Source: Hygrophila difformis (Eukaryota; Streptophyta; Magnoliopsida; Lamiales; Acanthaceae). Taken from it: 64,000 nucleotides of DNA. The position numbers were made by a program, and so were the translations under genes. Shown here in pieces: positions 32,326-41,100 of the stretch. The stretch spans positions 61,497,628 through 61,561,627 of the forward strand of contig JAOANR010000003.1 in assembly GCA_030278955.1 (NCBI GenBank), given 5' to 3'. Below the pieces are notes generated by a model that did no database searches, was not told the origin of the DNA, and saw only the letters and a program-made list of their open reading frames with translations. Each line of letters starts with the position of its first letter. Within the stretch, counting starts at the first letter, position 1.

Positions 32326-32840
32326 TAGTTTAGATTTAATTAAATCAAAACAAGCATTTTATTAATTTCATACAACATGATTTTACTTTCATCTAGCATG
32401 ATATAAATCAAATAAAAATAATTAAAATCAAAACAAGCATTTTATTAATTCCATATATACATCATAATTTTACTTCTATCTAGCATTATATAAATCCTAC
32501 ACAGCATGAAAATAATTAAATACAGTGCAAAAATCTTAAATCAAATGAATAAAAAAAACTCATAATCTTGAAATTAAAAGAAACATTTTTATTAATTTTA
32601 CATAACATGATTCTACTTTAATCTAGCATGATATGAATTCCGTACAGGAAAATAATTAAAATGTAGCACAACAATCTTAAGCTAGATTAATAAAAAAGAA
32701 CTTAGTAATTTTCAAATTAAAACAAGCATTTTATTGAGTCCACACAGTATAAAAATAACTAAATATAGTGAAGGAATCTTAAATTAAATAAATAAATAAA
32801 TTTCATAATATGAAAATAAAAATAAGTATGTTACTACTTC
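32326..32840. repeat. Degenerate tandem repeat, about four units
   Basis: The block AAAACAAGCATTTTATT recurs at about 32347, 32422 and 32720, with a variant AAAGAAACATTTTTATT at about 32577. Shared followers are ACATGATTTTACTT, TCTAGCATGATATAAAT, AAAATAATTAAA and CAATCTTAA. Unit spacing varies (about 75-150 bp). AT-rich and non-coding. Confidence 0.65.
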
Positions 32841-32865
32841 CAAACAAGTACACAAGCACACAAGT

Positions 32866-33025
32866 ATGTTACCCTAGTGGTCAAGTCCCCCGCTCCCAAC
32901 CAATATGTTGGGGGTTCGATCCCCACCCGGCCCCTATCCCTCCCCTTTGTTCCCCTTTGTAATTTGTGTGGCTTGGGCTCCCACACACCTTTGCCGACAC
33001 ATGAGTGTCAATGTTTACCAAAAAA
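32866..33025 (+). mobile_element. SINE (tRNA-derived), best copy
   Basis: It has an A-box-like ACCCTAGTGGTCAAG and a perfect B-box GGTTCGATCC (32913-32922), as in RNA polymerase III promoters. A CCCACCCGGCCCC body, a TTTGTAATTTGTGTGGCTTGGG segment and an A-rich end (AAAAAATAAAG) follow. A folded functional tRNA is not formed; this is the tRNA-related head of a SINE. Confidence 0.8.
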
Positions 33026-33114
33026 TAAAGTACACAACTGTAATGGAAAGGGATCATTAATCACATTAATTACCACCCATAGTGAATATTTTTTCCTATT
33101 TAAGTAATGAGCTT

Positions 33115-33210
33115 TTATAAGGGGAAGGATAGGGGGTCGGGTGGGGATCGAACTCCCAACCATAGGTTGGAGAAGGGGGACTTGACCACTAGAGTAAGTC
33201 TCAACCCTGG
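33115..33210 (-). mobile_element. SINE head fragment, inverted copy
   Basis: In reverse it reads the same A-box (TCTAGTGGTCAAGTCCCCC) and B-box-like GGGAGTTCGATCCCCACC. The 3' body is missing. Confidence 0.65.
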
Positions 33211-33292
33211 AAATAAGATAACTTGATGATTTAACTTTAAAACATCATGAGTTTAATATAAACTTATAGTATATGATAATAACTAAATAGAT

Positions 33293-33560
33293 AAATTTAA
33301 AAATTGTTGTTATCTTTATTACTTCATTTTTATTTGTTTGTAACATTGCAAATTATGCTACAATTCATTTGATTATTTTGACTTCAATTTTTATAATAGT
33401 TATACAAGTTAAAATACAGTCAAATGAGATCTTATTAAATTCGCCACGTCTTGTAGTTTTTAAATATCGAATTTATTAAATTATTAATATTTTAAAATGT
33501 GTATTGAACTGCGTACACTGTGGGTCCGTAGCAAACAAATAAAAACAGATGAAGTATTAA
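33293..33560. mobile_element. Stowaway-like MITE, degraded
   Basis: It carries ACTTCATTTTTATTTG at the left and ACAGATGAAGTATTA at the right, with the shared internal GAGATCTTATTAAATTCGCC and TGGGTCCGTAGCAAA blocks. Confidence 0.6.
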
Positions 33561-33756
33561 TTACTACAATGCTTTACTCACATTCATGCATTTCCTAGTT
33601 GAGAAATTTTGTGACTCATTTTAAATAATGTCACAAATTTAATTAAGTTTTTATAAGCATGCAGTACAATTTTTTTCAAGAAATATGTACCCTTATATAG
33701 TGTTAACAATTCACTAGCACCTTGGGAAATAAATTTTAGTCAATTAATTTTAAGAA

Positions 33757-33920
33757 GGTGTTTAGATTCGATATGAAACAAATTATCTAATTATTGCGTT
33801 TTCAAAACGCAAATAATCAGGTTTTCAGCATCTTTTTTAGGGATTAAACTGATTATTTCCGTTTTGAAAACGCAATAATCAGATAATCAATTTTCTTGCA
33901 GCTTATCCAAACACCCTCTA
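33757..33920. mobile_element. Fold-back MITE
   Basis: The left arm GGTGTTTAGATTCG..TTATTGCGTTTTC and the right arm (reversed) GGGTGTTTGGATAAGC..TTATTGCGTTTTC form a long hairpin around GATTATTTCC. Termini of this GGGTGTTTGGATAAGC type are common in plant MITEs. The target duplication is not clear. Confidence 0.6.
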
Positions 33921-33929
33921 AGTCCATTG

Positions 33930-34065
33930 ACTTCCAACAAAATATTGGAGGTTGGATTCTCCACCGGCTCCCTATTTCTCTGTTTTTTCCTTTTATAATT
34001 TGTGTGGTATGGACTCCCACCACCCATTTCCCAAACCTTCAATAACTTTTTTTAAAGAAAATAAA
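33930..34065 (+). mobile_element. SINE 3' part, degraded copy
   Basis: GTTGGATTCTCCACCGGC corresponds to the B-box region, followed by CCCTATTTCTC and TTTATAATTTGTGTGGTATGG, as in the other copies. The A-box half is decayed. Confidence 0.55.
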
Positions 34066-34434
34066 AAAAAAATATCCATCAACAAGAAAAAAAATTAAAC
34101 TAATAAGTTAGAGTAAAACATGACCTATACATGTAGGAGTACAATACAAGTGTGTATATGCATACTATACGTACACATTCTTCATAAATAGTAATTGAAA
34201 ATAGGGAAAATTCGAAATAAATACCTCCCTTCTCATCCTTATTACCTCTTCAGTACCCATAGGGGTTTTTTATCCCTTTTCAGTACCCAACACTTTTTTC
34301 GTAGGAGAGAGATTAATATTTTGACAGTTTTGCCCTTACTTAAGTCTAGTACGTTTTCCTTATCAGTTTTGTACATTTTGCATATAATTTCAGTACTTTT
34401 TATATTGGGTTTCAATACTTTTTCTGGATATTTG

Positions 34435-34439
<5 letters not shown>

Positions 34440-34478
<39 letters not shown>

Positions 34479-34499
34479 GTTTAAAAAAAAATTTTTATT
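34440..34499 (-). terminator. Poly(A) signal followed by an A-tract, end of the extra-ORF cluster
   Basis: On the minus strand, AATAAAAATTT (about 34491-34500) lies just after the last small ORF and is followed within about 20 nt by about 35 consecutive A. This looks like the 3' end of a polyadenylated transcript copied into DNA. It lies inside the left end of the element. Confidence 0.5.
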
Positions 34500-34516
34500 A
34501 GGGATTTTAATTGTGA

Positions 34517-34771
34517 TTAACCGGTATAATTAACCTGCCACTGTTTTCTTTCCCGATCTAATCCCTTTTCATATGCCTGTAGGTTGTTGATTTCATCATT
34601 TATCCAAAAACTTAAATCTAATTCTTCCATTATGAGATTTTTTCTGTTTAAGATCTGCAAGCATTTTATTTTTGCTTCGATTTGGATTTTTACAATTTCT
34701 TTTTTAATGCGATATCTTTCAATCGCAGTTTTCTCCCATTTACTGTAGTCTCTTATTGTTTTATAAGTCAT
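34517..34771 (-). CDS. Small ORF C of the caulimovirid unit, unknown
   Basis: 84 residues, charged and mostly predicted helical (many K, E and I), with one Cys. I recognise no family. The ATG overlaps the upstream stop region: ORF B ends in TAA two bases before it, a spacing typical of compact viral genomes. It is the last gene before the poly(A)-like end. It is called real because of that spacing and because three consecutive intact frames are unlikely by chance in AT-rich DNA. Confidence 0.5.
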   Translation of the reverse strand: MTYKTIRDYSKWEKTAIERYRIKKEIVKIQIEAKIKCLQILNRKNLIMEELDLSFWINDEINNLQAYEKGLDRERKQWQVNYTG

Positions 34772-34773
34772 CT

Positions 34774-35157
34774 TTAATGTTGATTTCTGATATGATTAAT
34801 GAATTCTGTTTTAGAAGTGTTCAACTCTTCTATTTTTGTTTTGAGGTCTGTTGATTGGTAACTTATAACTTCTTCATATATATGAACTGAATTTAGAATA
34901 GTTTTTATTTCTTCATCACGGTTTAACACATATATGAGTTCATGTGCTTCTTCTTCTTCGTCTTCTTTAGATTCTGTTAACCTTATAATTGTTTCTTTAA
35001 GGTCTTTTATTTCTTTTTCTATTTTCCACATGATTTCTCCAAGTTTTCCACATTCAGGACAAATATCAAAAGGTATTTGTACTTCCATTTTTAAATCAGT
35101 TATTTCTTGCAAAACGTTCTTCTTGTAATTTTTTCCACATTTTTTCTTCATATTCAC
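34774..35157 (-). CDS. Small ORF B of the caulimovirid unit: CxxC plus coiled coil, unknown
   Basis: 127 residues. A CPEC pair (about residues 33-36) precedes a long helical, acidic segment (IEKEIKDLKETIIRL, then a run of E). Its start overlaps the end of ORF A by about 60 nt in another frame, and its stop abuts the ORF C start. No known family is recognised. The CxxC-then-coiled-coil layout resembles the N-terminal parts of the polyprotein and of ORF A. Confidence 0.5.
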   Translation of the reverse strand: MNMKKKCGKNYKKNVLQEITDLKMEVQIPFDICPECGKLGEIMWKIEKEIKDLKETIIRLTESKEDEEEEAHELIYVLNRDEEIKTILNSVHIYEEVISYQSTDLKTKIEELNTSKTEFINHIRNQH

Positions 35158-35518
35158 ATGCTATAAAATAGTTTTCACATCTTTTTATATGGTTATCCTG
35201 TAATTTTTCAAAAACATTATAGATTTTAGTATGCTTTTGATAACTGTTTTCTAGAATTTCTATTTCATTTTTTAGAAATTCAGTCTCCTTAGTCACTTTC
35301 CATTTTATAATATTTTCAAACAATCTTTGTTTTCTGCAAATCATGTCTATTTGATTTCGCTTATTCATCAGTCTAATAAGCCAAATTTCACATTCTTGGC
35401 ATAGAAAGTGTGTTTTCGGGTAAGGTACAATAACAAACCTTGTTTCTGTGTTTTCAGAAGTTTCTACTTTAAACAAATCTGTTTTAGAGTTTTCAGCAGT
35501 TTTAGTCATATTCTCCAT
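35096..35518 (-). CDS. Small ORF A of the caulimovirid unit: CxxC plus coiled coil, unknown
   Basis: 140 residues with a CQEC pair (about 40-43) followed by a helical, charged region rich in K and E. No known family is recognised. It lies about 800 nt downstream of the viral-type TATA box and poly(A) module at 36.2-36.35 kb. On a circular genome it would therefore fall within the pregenomic leader region, ahead of the primer site. A T/A homopolymer of about 40 bp sits just upstream (35548-35586). Confidence 0.5.
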   Translation of the reverse strand: MENMTKTAENSKTDLFKVETSENTETRFVIVPYPKTHFLCQECEIWLIRLMNKRNQIDMICRKQRLFENIIKWKVTKETEFLKNEIEILENSYQKHTKIYNVFEKLQDNHIKRCENYFIACEYEEKMWKKLQEERFARNN

Positions 35519-35547
35519 TTGTTTTGATAAAAGATATTAGTTATTTC

Positions 35548-35586
35548 AGATAAAAGTTTTTTTTTTTTTTTTTTTTAAAAAAAAAA
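35548..35586. repeat. T-run/A-run homopolymer
   Basis: About 22 T are followed by 10 A on the plus strand, forming a near-perfect A/T palindrome upstream of ORF A. Confidence 0.8.
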
Positions 35587-36203
35587 CACTGGTTTTTATG
35601 CGCGAAAAACTTATATGTCGTGATGTCTTACTAGGTACTTGCCATCTCCTATTGTTCTCTTGGTCGTGTTAAATTTCTGATTATGTGTTATGGGTCCGAT
35701 TGTCCTTTGTTATGGAAATATTATTATAAACATTAAGTCCGCAATCCTTTTATTACTGTCACTGATGAGATATTTTTCTGGGCCTGTTTCGGGTTTCAAA
35801 TTCAAATTAGCATTATCCAGACCTAGATCTGAAATGTAAGCAGGGGGTCTAAGGGGCAAATCAAAAGGGACAACAGTAACAAGACACCATTATGTTTAAC
35901 AAACATCCCTGAATTGTGGTTCCCCTAACGAGTCTTTCTTACAGCTTTTTATGGCATAAAGCCTTTTAAATTTTTATCTTACTTCCCTAATGGCATATCT
36001 CATCAATTAAGTTTTAAAAGGTCACATATTTATGTTTATAACATTATCGTCCATACATAGAACAATCATACCACAACATAAATCATAAACTAACCCATAC
36101 CTTGAGAGAGGAGAGGCTTTCCCGTTCAGACGGGCCCCTGTATTTCAGAAAGTAAAGAAAAGAGGAAGCAATCCACACCGGGTCTTTCTTTACAAACTGA
36201 AAT
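35587..36203 (-). other. Leader-like non-coding region of the caulimovirid unit
   Basis: This lies between the poly(A) signal and ORF A. No long ORF. On a circular viral genome this would be part of the pregenomic RNA leader. Confidence 0.4.
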
Positions 36204-36209
36204 TTTATT
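36204..36209 (-). terminator. Viral-type poly(A) signal (AATAAA)
   Basis: AATAAA on the minus strand lies about 135 nt downstream of the TATA box. Caulimovirids place promoter and poly(A) signal this close together, so that the pregenomic RNA is terminally redundant and the signal is skipped on the first pass. Confidence 0.65.
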
Positions 36210-36343
36210 ACTGAAAGGGTTGGGAATACAAGAGAATTAGAGAGAGAAAGAGCTTTCGAGAGTAGCAAGAATGCAGTCTCAAAAACCTTAGAGAGCTAAA
36301 GAGCTAAGAAGTGGGTGTGTGTTACAAGTGAAGACCATCCCTC

Positions 36344-36351
36344 TATTTATA
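36344..36351 (-). promoter_or_regulatory. Pregenomic RNA-type promoter, TATA box
   Basis: TATAAATA on the minus strand (context CATCTATAAATAGAGGG) lies between the viroplasmin-like ORF and the poly(A) signal. This is the same order as the 35S promoter module in caulimoviruses. The predicted start would be near 36315. Confidence 0.65.
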
Positions 36352-36685
36352 GATGGGAATGTCATCTAAGTAATCCACAACAACCAATAAAAACGTGCCA
36401 AGTGGCAAAGCTATCCGATAAGGTTCGGATGAAAAATCAAACAACTAATAATGCAACAATATAATAATGAGGGGCCTAGTGCCCATTAACGTGGTTTTCC
36501 AAGAGTCACATGGCTCTTGTCTGCCTTTTGGTTTTATCCGCCTCGGATTCCTTCTTTCACATGGTTAGTGGTGCTTTTTGGCTCCACTGGCATTTTGTTT
36601 TCTTCTTGACTTTTTTCTTTTCAGGATTCCTTCCTTCACATGCTGGTATTTATTGTGAATTCCAGCTCATTTCTGCGTGGCTCCC

Positions 36686-38152
36686 TTAGTACTCTTCATC
36701 ATTGTGGGGTCCGCCACTTTCTTTTTTCTGGTTTTTTATGATTTTATTGGCCTGGAATTTTGCTTCATTTTTCTTTAGTGCTACCAGTGCACTAAACCTT
36801 CCATTTTTTCTGGTTGCCATTGCTTCAGCAAAAGTAGGCTTTAATTCAATTTCAAGCTTATGAAGAATTTCTTCTTCACTGAGGTTCTCAAATTTTCCAG
36901 TCTGTACTGGACTCATAGTTTTTGGCAAACTACCAGCCATAACCGGAATTGATGTGCTTTTACCATCTACCGGACTAGATGGGTTTAGTTCAACATTTTG
37001 GTCCTCAAAGACCTCAGGGTTAGAACTTCCCTGGTTTGGTTCAAAATTATCTGAACTTATGCTTTTTAGCAAAGCATCAGCTATCAACGGACTTGATTCG
37101 TCTTTACCGTCTGCCGTTTGAGACGGACTAGATTCAAACTTTTGATCCTTAAAGATCTCAGGAGTTGAATTTTCCTGGTTTTGCTGCATCCAGGCTTTTG
37201 CCAATTCTACTGCAGTCATAGAACTGGTGGGTTTGGGTTCTGGACCATAGACTGGTTTTTCTTCTGGCTTTGGTGTTTTTAGTGTGAGGGACACAATTTT
37301 TGAGGTCAATTTCTCATTTTGGTTTTGAAGGATTTCAAGTTTCTTGGTGAGGGTTTCAATCTGGGCCTCTGCTTCAAGGGTTTTCATTTTTTGGTTTTCA
37401 AAATTCTGTAACCATTCGGCCTTTTGGGCTTCATATTTACAGACTTCCTTGGCCATTTTTTCACAATGGTCACAAAACACAATGTGGGTTTTAGAAGAAT
37501 GTCCAATTGAATATTGGACTGGGCCTGTAGGATTTTGGGTTTTTGGCCTCAAACCATCAACAATGTTTTTCAAACTTGGGCTTACAAAGAAATCTGGGCC
37601 CATTGTGGTTTTTGCAAATTGAATTGCAGACATTATGTCATAAAATCCTTTATGAAGAGGTTTTTCATTATCTTCATTAAGAGGTAAAATATCATTTTTA
37701 TCATAAATTCCTTTTTTATAACCTTCATAGATTACATAATATAAAAATGGTTTTATGTTATTGAATTTCTGGAAATACATGCTTAAAGCAGAGAGACAAG
37801 TAACAATATACCTGCTGTTGTTTTTGTCAAATGATGCTCTCCAGATGTTATCACAAAGGCAGATCTGTTCCTCTGTGTAGTTCAACCCTGTGATAGGCCT
37901 GTACTTCATGTTATCAAATAAGATTAATTCTACATTATTGCCTGTTTCTGCTCTTTTGCCAAAGCAGATTTTCACTCCTTTTTCTGGGAGTTTATCTTTT
38001 TTCTTCCCTTCTGGGATGCTGGTTTTAGAAGGGATTGTGTAATATCCCTCTGGGGTTTTCACCATCCCTGTGGTTTTTACTCCATTTTCATTGCTGATTT
38101 TCAAAGAGTTTTTCTGGGAGTTTTCTGCCATTCCTGTAACAATATTATTCAA
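36686..38152 (-). CDS. Viroplasmin/translational transactivator-like protein of an endogenous caulimovirid
   Basis: 488 residues. The segment around 136-180 (YYVIYEGYKKGIY ... KGFYDIMSAIQFA) has the pattern of the viroplasmin RNase-H-like fold found in caulimovirus inclusion-body proteins, which let ribosomes reinitiate on polycistronic RNA and form virus factories. A CDHC pair (about 227-230) and a coiled coil (about 240-292) follow. Near the C-terminus there are two imperfect copies of a unit of about 50 residues (PEIFKDQKFE.. / PEVFEDQNVE..). The ATG overlaps the polyprotein stop by 4 nt, the promoter module follows, and the frame is intact. The family assignment rests on the short viroplasmin pattern, the position and the need for such a protein in a polycistronic virus. 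A structure-based search would settle it. Confidence 0.6.
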   Translation of the reverse strand: MNNIVTGMAENSQKNSLKISNENGVKTTGMVKTPEGYYTIPSKTSIPEGKKKDKLPEKGVKICFGKRAETGNNVELILFDNMKYRPITGLNYTEEQICLCDNIWRASFDKNNSRYIVTCLSALSMYFQKFNNIKPFLYYVIYEGYKKGIYDKNDILPLNEDNEKPLHKGFYDIMSAIQFAKTTMGPDFFVSPSLKNIVDGLRPKTQNPTGPVQYSIGHSSKTHIVFCDHCEKMAKEVCKYEAQKAEWLQNFENQKMKTLEAEAQIETLTKKLEILQNQNEKLTSKIVSLTLKTPKPEEKPVYGPEPKPTSSMTAVELAKAWMQQNQENSTPEIFKDQKFESSPSQTADGKDESSPLIADALLKSISSDNFEPNQGSSNPEVFEDQNVELNPSSPVDGKSTSIPVMAGSLPKTMSPVQTGKFENLSEEEILHKLEIELKPTFAEAMATRKNGRFSALVALKKNEAKFQANKIIKNQKKESGGPHNDEEY

Positions 38153-41100
38153 TTCTCAATATTCCAGTCCTCCCTGTAAAATTGATCCCATTTTAATTTA
38201 TATTTTTCCTCATCATTTTCATCATAATTATTAATTGATTCATTTTTAAATTCAGTGTCATATAATGGTTTTTCCCTTTCTTTAATCAGAATTCTAGATA
38301 GTATATCAGCAATTTTGTTATCTTCTCCTTTAATATGTTCGAATTTTATTTTGTAGCCTTTCTGACTAATAACATCTGTAAAATTCAACCACCTTCTCCT
38401 AGACATTGATCTTTTTTCTTGGAGTTGGCTATGAAATTTTACTATGGCTTCACAATCAGTTCTTACTGTAAATCCTGGTTTTCCTGTTAGAAACAGTTCA
38501 AATTTATCAAGTGCATATTTTATTGCCAACAGTTCTGCATCAATTGAGGAAAGGTTACCCTTTTCTCTATATTTTCCTGATGCATACTGGCAAATTTCTT
38601 CCTTACTTTTAGGTGAGTAGACATCCTTTTTTCGCAAAAGGATAGCTCCCCATCCTTCATGTGATCCGTCAGTTTGCACAATAAGATAATCATTATCTTC
38701 TGGCAAAACCAATTCTGGAAGTGTTTTTAATGCTTCTTTAATTTTTTGTACATTTTTTATATCTTCTTGGTTAAAATATCTTTGACCGTTTTTTCCCAGT
38801 TTATTATATAATGATCCTGTTAATGAGGATAAGTTTTTAATGTATGGTCTAGCATAATTAACCAATCCTAAAAATTGTTGTAATAGTTTTGTATCTTCCA
38901 TTTTATCAGGAAATTCTATAGCCTTTTTAGCAATATGATCTTGGAGTTTTATTTTTCCTTTTCCAATTTCTGCTCCAAGGAATGCTATTTTAGTTTTATT
39001 GATTTCCATCTTTTTCTTTGAGATGATTATTCCATGTTTTTCGAATAGCCTAAACACTGTGTCGAGGTGACTCATATGTTCAGTACTATTTTTTGAAAAT
39101 ACTAGAATATCATCAATGTATACCAAAACAAATTTTTGGTATGGTTTAAAAATTTTATCCATTTTTTGTTGAAATATAGCTGGTGCATTTTTTAGTCCGA
39201 ATGGCATTACTAGCCATTCAAATAAACCTTCTGGACATGTGAATGCAGTCCATTCGACTGACTCAGGATGCATTTTTACCTGCCAAAATCCTGACTTACA
39301 GTCAAATTTGCTATACACTTTTGAGTCTTGAATTCTATTTATTAAGACTGTTTTATCTGGTATATTGTAAGCAAAATCCTTTGTATTATCATTAAGTCTT
39401 TTATAATTAATGACCATTCTTGATTTTCCTCTTACAATTTCAGAATGTTTTCTTACAATAAAAGCTGCAGACCTATGTCTGGAGTTTGATTCTCTAATTA
39501 CTTTTAAAGCTTTTAATTCATCAATATGCATTTTGAAATCTGCTATATCCAGATTTGTAGGATTTATTTCTGCAGTTGAGATTCTCAATTCTGGATTTAT
39601 TATTTCAAGCTTACATATTGTTCCATCTTTTTCCCAATATTTCTGGATGTTATCTCCAATAATTTGGGATTTTTCTAACCTCTCAATCCATTTTGTTATG
39701 GTTTCTTCAGGCTTAAACCTAGTTATACTTATTAATTCTTTCAGCTTTGGGGTTTCAGGAATGTATTCTTCTTCAAACTCCGTAATCTCTATGTTTTCTT
39801 TACAAGTTTGTTTACATGCTCCTTTTATTTTGCATTTACAGTTTTCAATATCTTTATTTTTTAAAAGTTTTTTATTTTTTGTTTTTGTATTATTAGGGGT
39901 TCCACCACGCTTCTCTCGCAACTCTGATGTTGTTAAGAGCTTGGTTCCCGCATTACTAATACTAGGTGCAAACATTGCCAAAGTTGCTTTTTCAACAATT
40001 TGGATATAATCTTTTGTAATAAATAATCCTCCATTATTTTGTAAGAAGAATTGTAATCCTAAGATTACATCTGCATTTATTACTAAGTCTTTTATATATG
40101 AATTATCAGGAACTCCATAGGGTTCTGATATTCCACAATTGGTTTCAAAGAATATTTGTCCACCTGAAATAGGTTGTTTTGTTGTATATGATATTCTTCC
40201 ATCCATTAATTCTGATTTAATGGGTTTTGCTAAGTTTTTCTGTAGATGTTCTGGGATAAGTTTCTCATTTATTATTATTCTTGTACATCCTGTATCGATT
40301 ATTGCATTAGTACGGAATACCAATTCCCTTAATTTAAAGATTATTGGTACCCTTAGTGTAGTTAATGATGAAGGATCGTGGCACACAGGTATGTACTCAG
40401 GGTTTTGTGCTAACATGTACTCCGTACTAGGATTTTGTTTATCATTAGATTCTTCTTCAGGAACTTCTTTTCCTTTATTTTCCGTATTTTTAGGACTTAA
40501 CATATTATAATCTTCTAAGATTTCTTCTATGTTTTCAATTCTGGTTTTTAATTCCTTAGGATTCATTATATCTTGTAAATCAAAAAGTTTTCTTTCTATT
40601 ATATCTATTCTTTTTGTGATGAATGTATAATTATCATCAATTTTTGTTATTGGCATTTCTTCGGGGAATTTAATTTTATAATATTTTAACAAGCATATTT
40701 GGCATATTTCCACATGACATATTGTACATTTAGCTCTAAGTTTTCTTGATGGGTAATAAGAGCATTTTATACAAGGTGTAGAATCAGTGCCTACCCTGAA
40801 AAGCCAATTATGGTTTTCGCATTCATTAATTTCTCTCATCATATACTCAGTTTCATATGGCATCATATACTCTTTATATGTGATACCATTATATGAGTTT
40901 TCATTTGCAAGCATATTAATCAATTCATAGGGATCATCATCCCCTTGTTCTTCTATAACATTTTCTTCCACTGTTACTATGCTATATATTGTTTCAGTCT
41001 CAGAAACATCTGAGTCTACATCCAATATATCTTGTTGTATACATTCTGTAAGAATTGCTTCTCTTGAATGTTGGTTTTTTCTTTTAGGACATGCTGTTGC

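Noticed and set aside
32866..32935. A tRNA gene
   Set aside because: A- and B-box-like motifs are present but no cloverleaf or acceptor stem forms, and the same head occurs in several SINE copies.
39410..40510. Open frames of 199 and 123 codons on the plus strand
   Set aside because: They are antisense to the caulimovirid polyprotein, have hydrophobic low-complexity content typical of the reverse of A-rich genes, and carry no domain.
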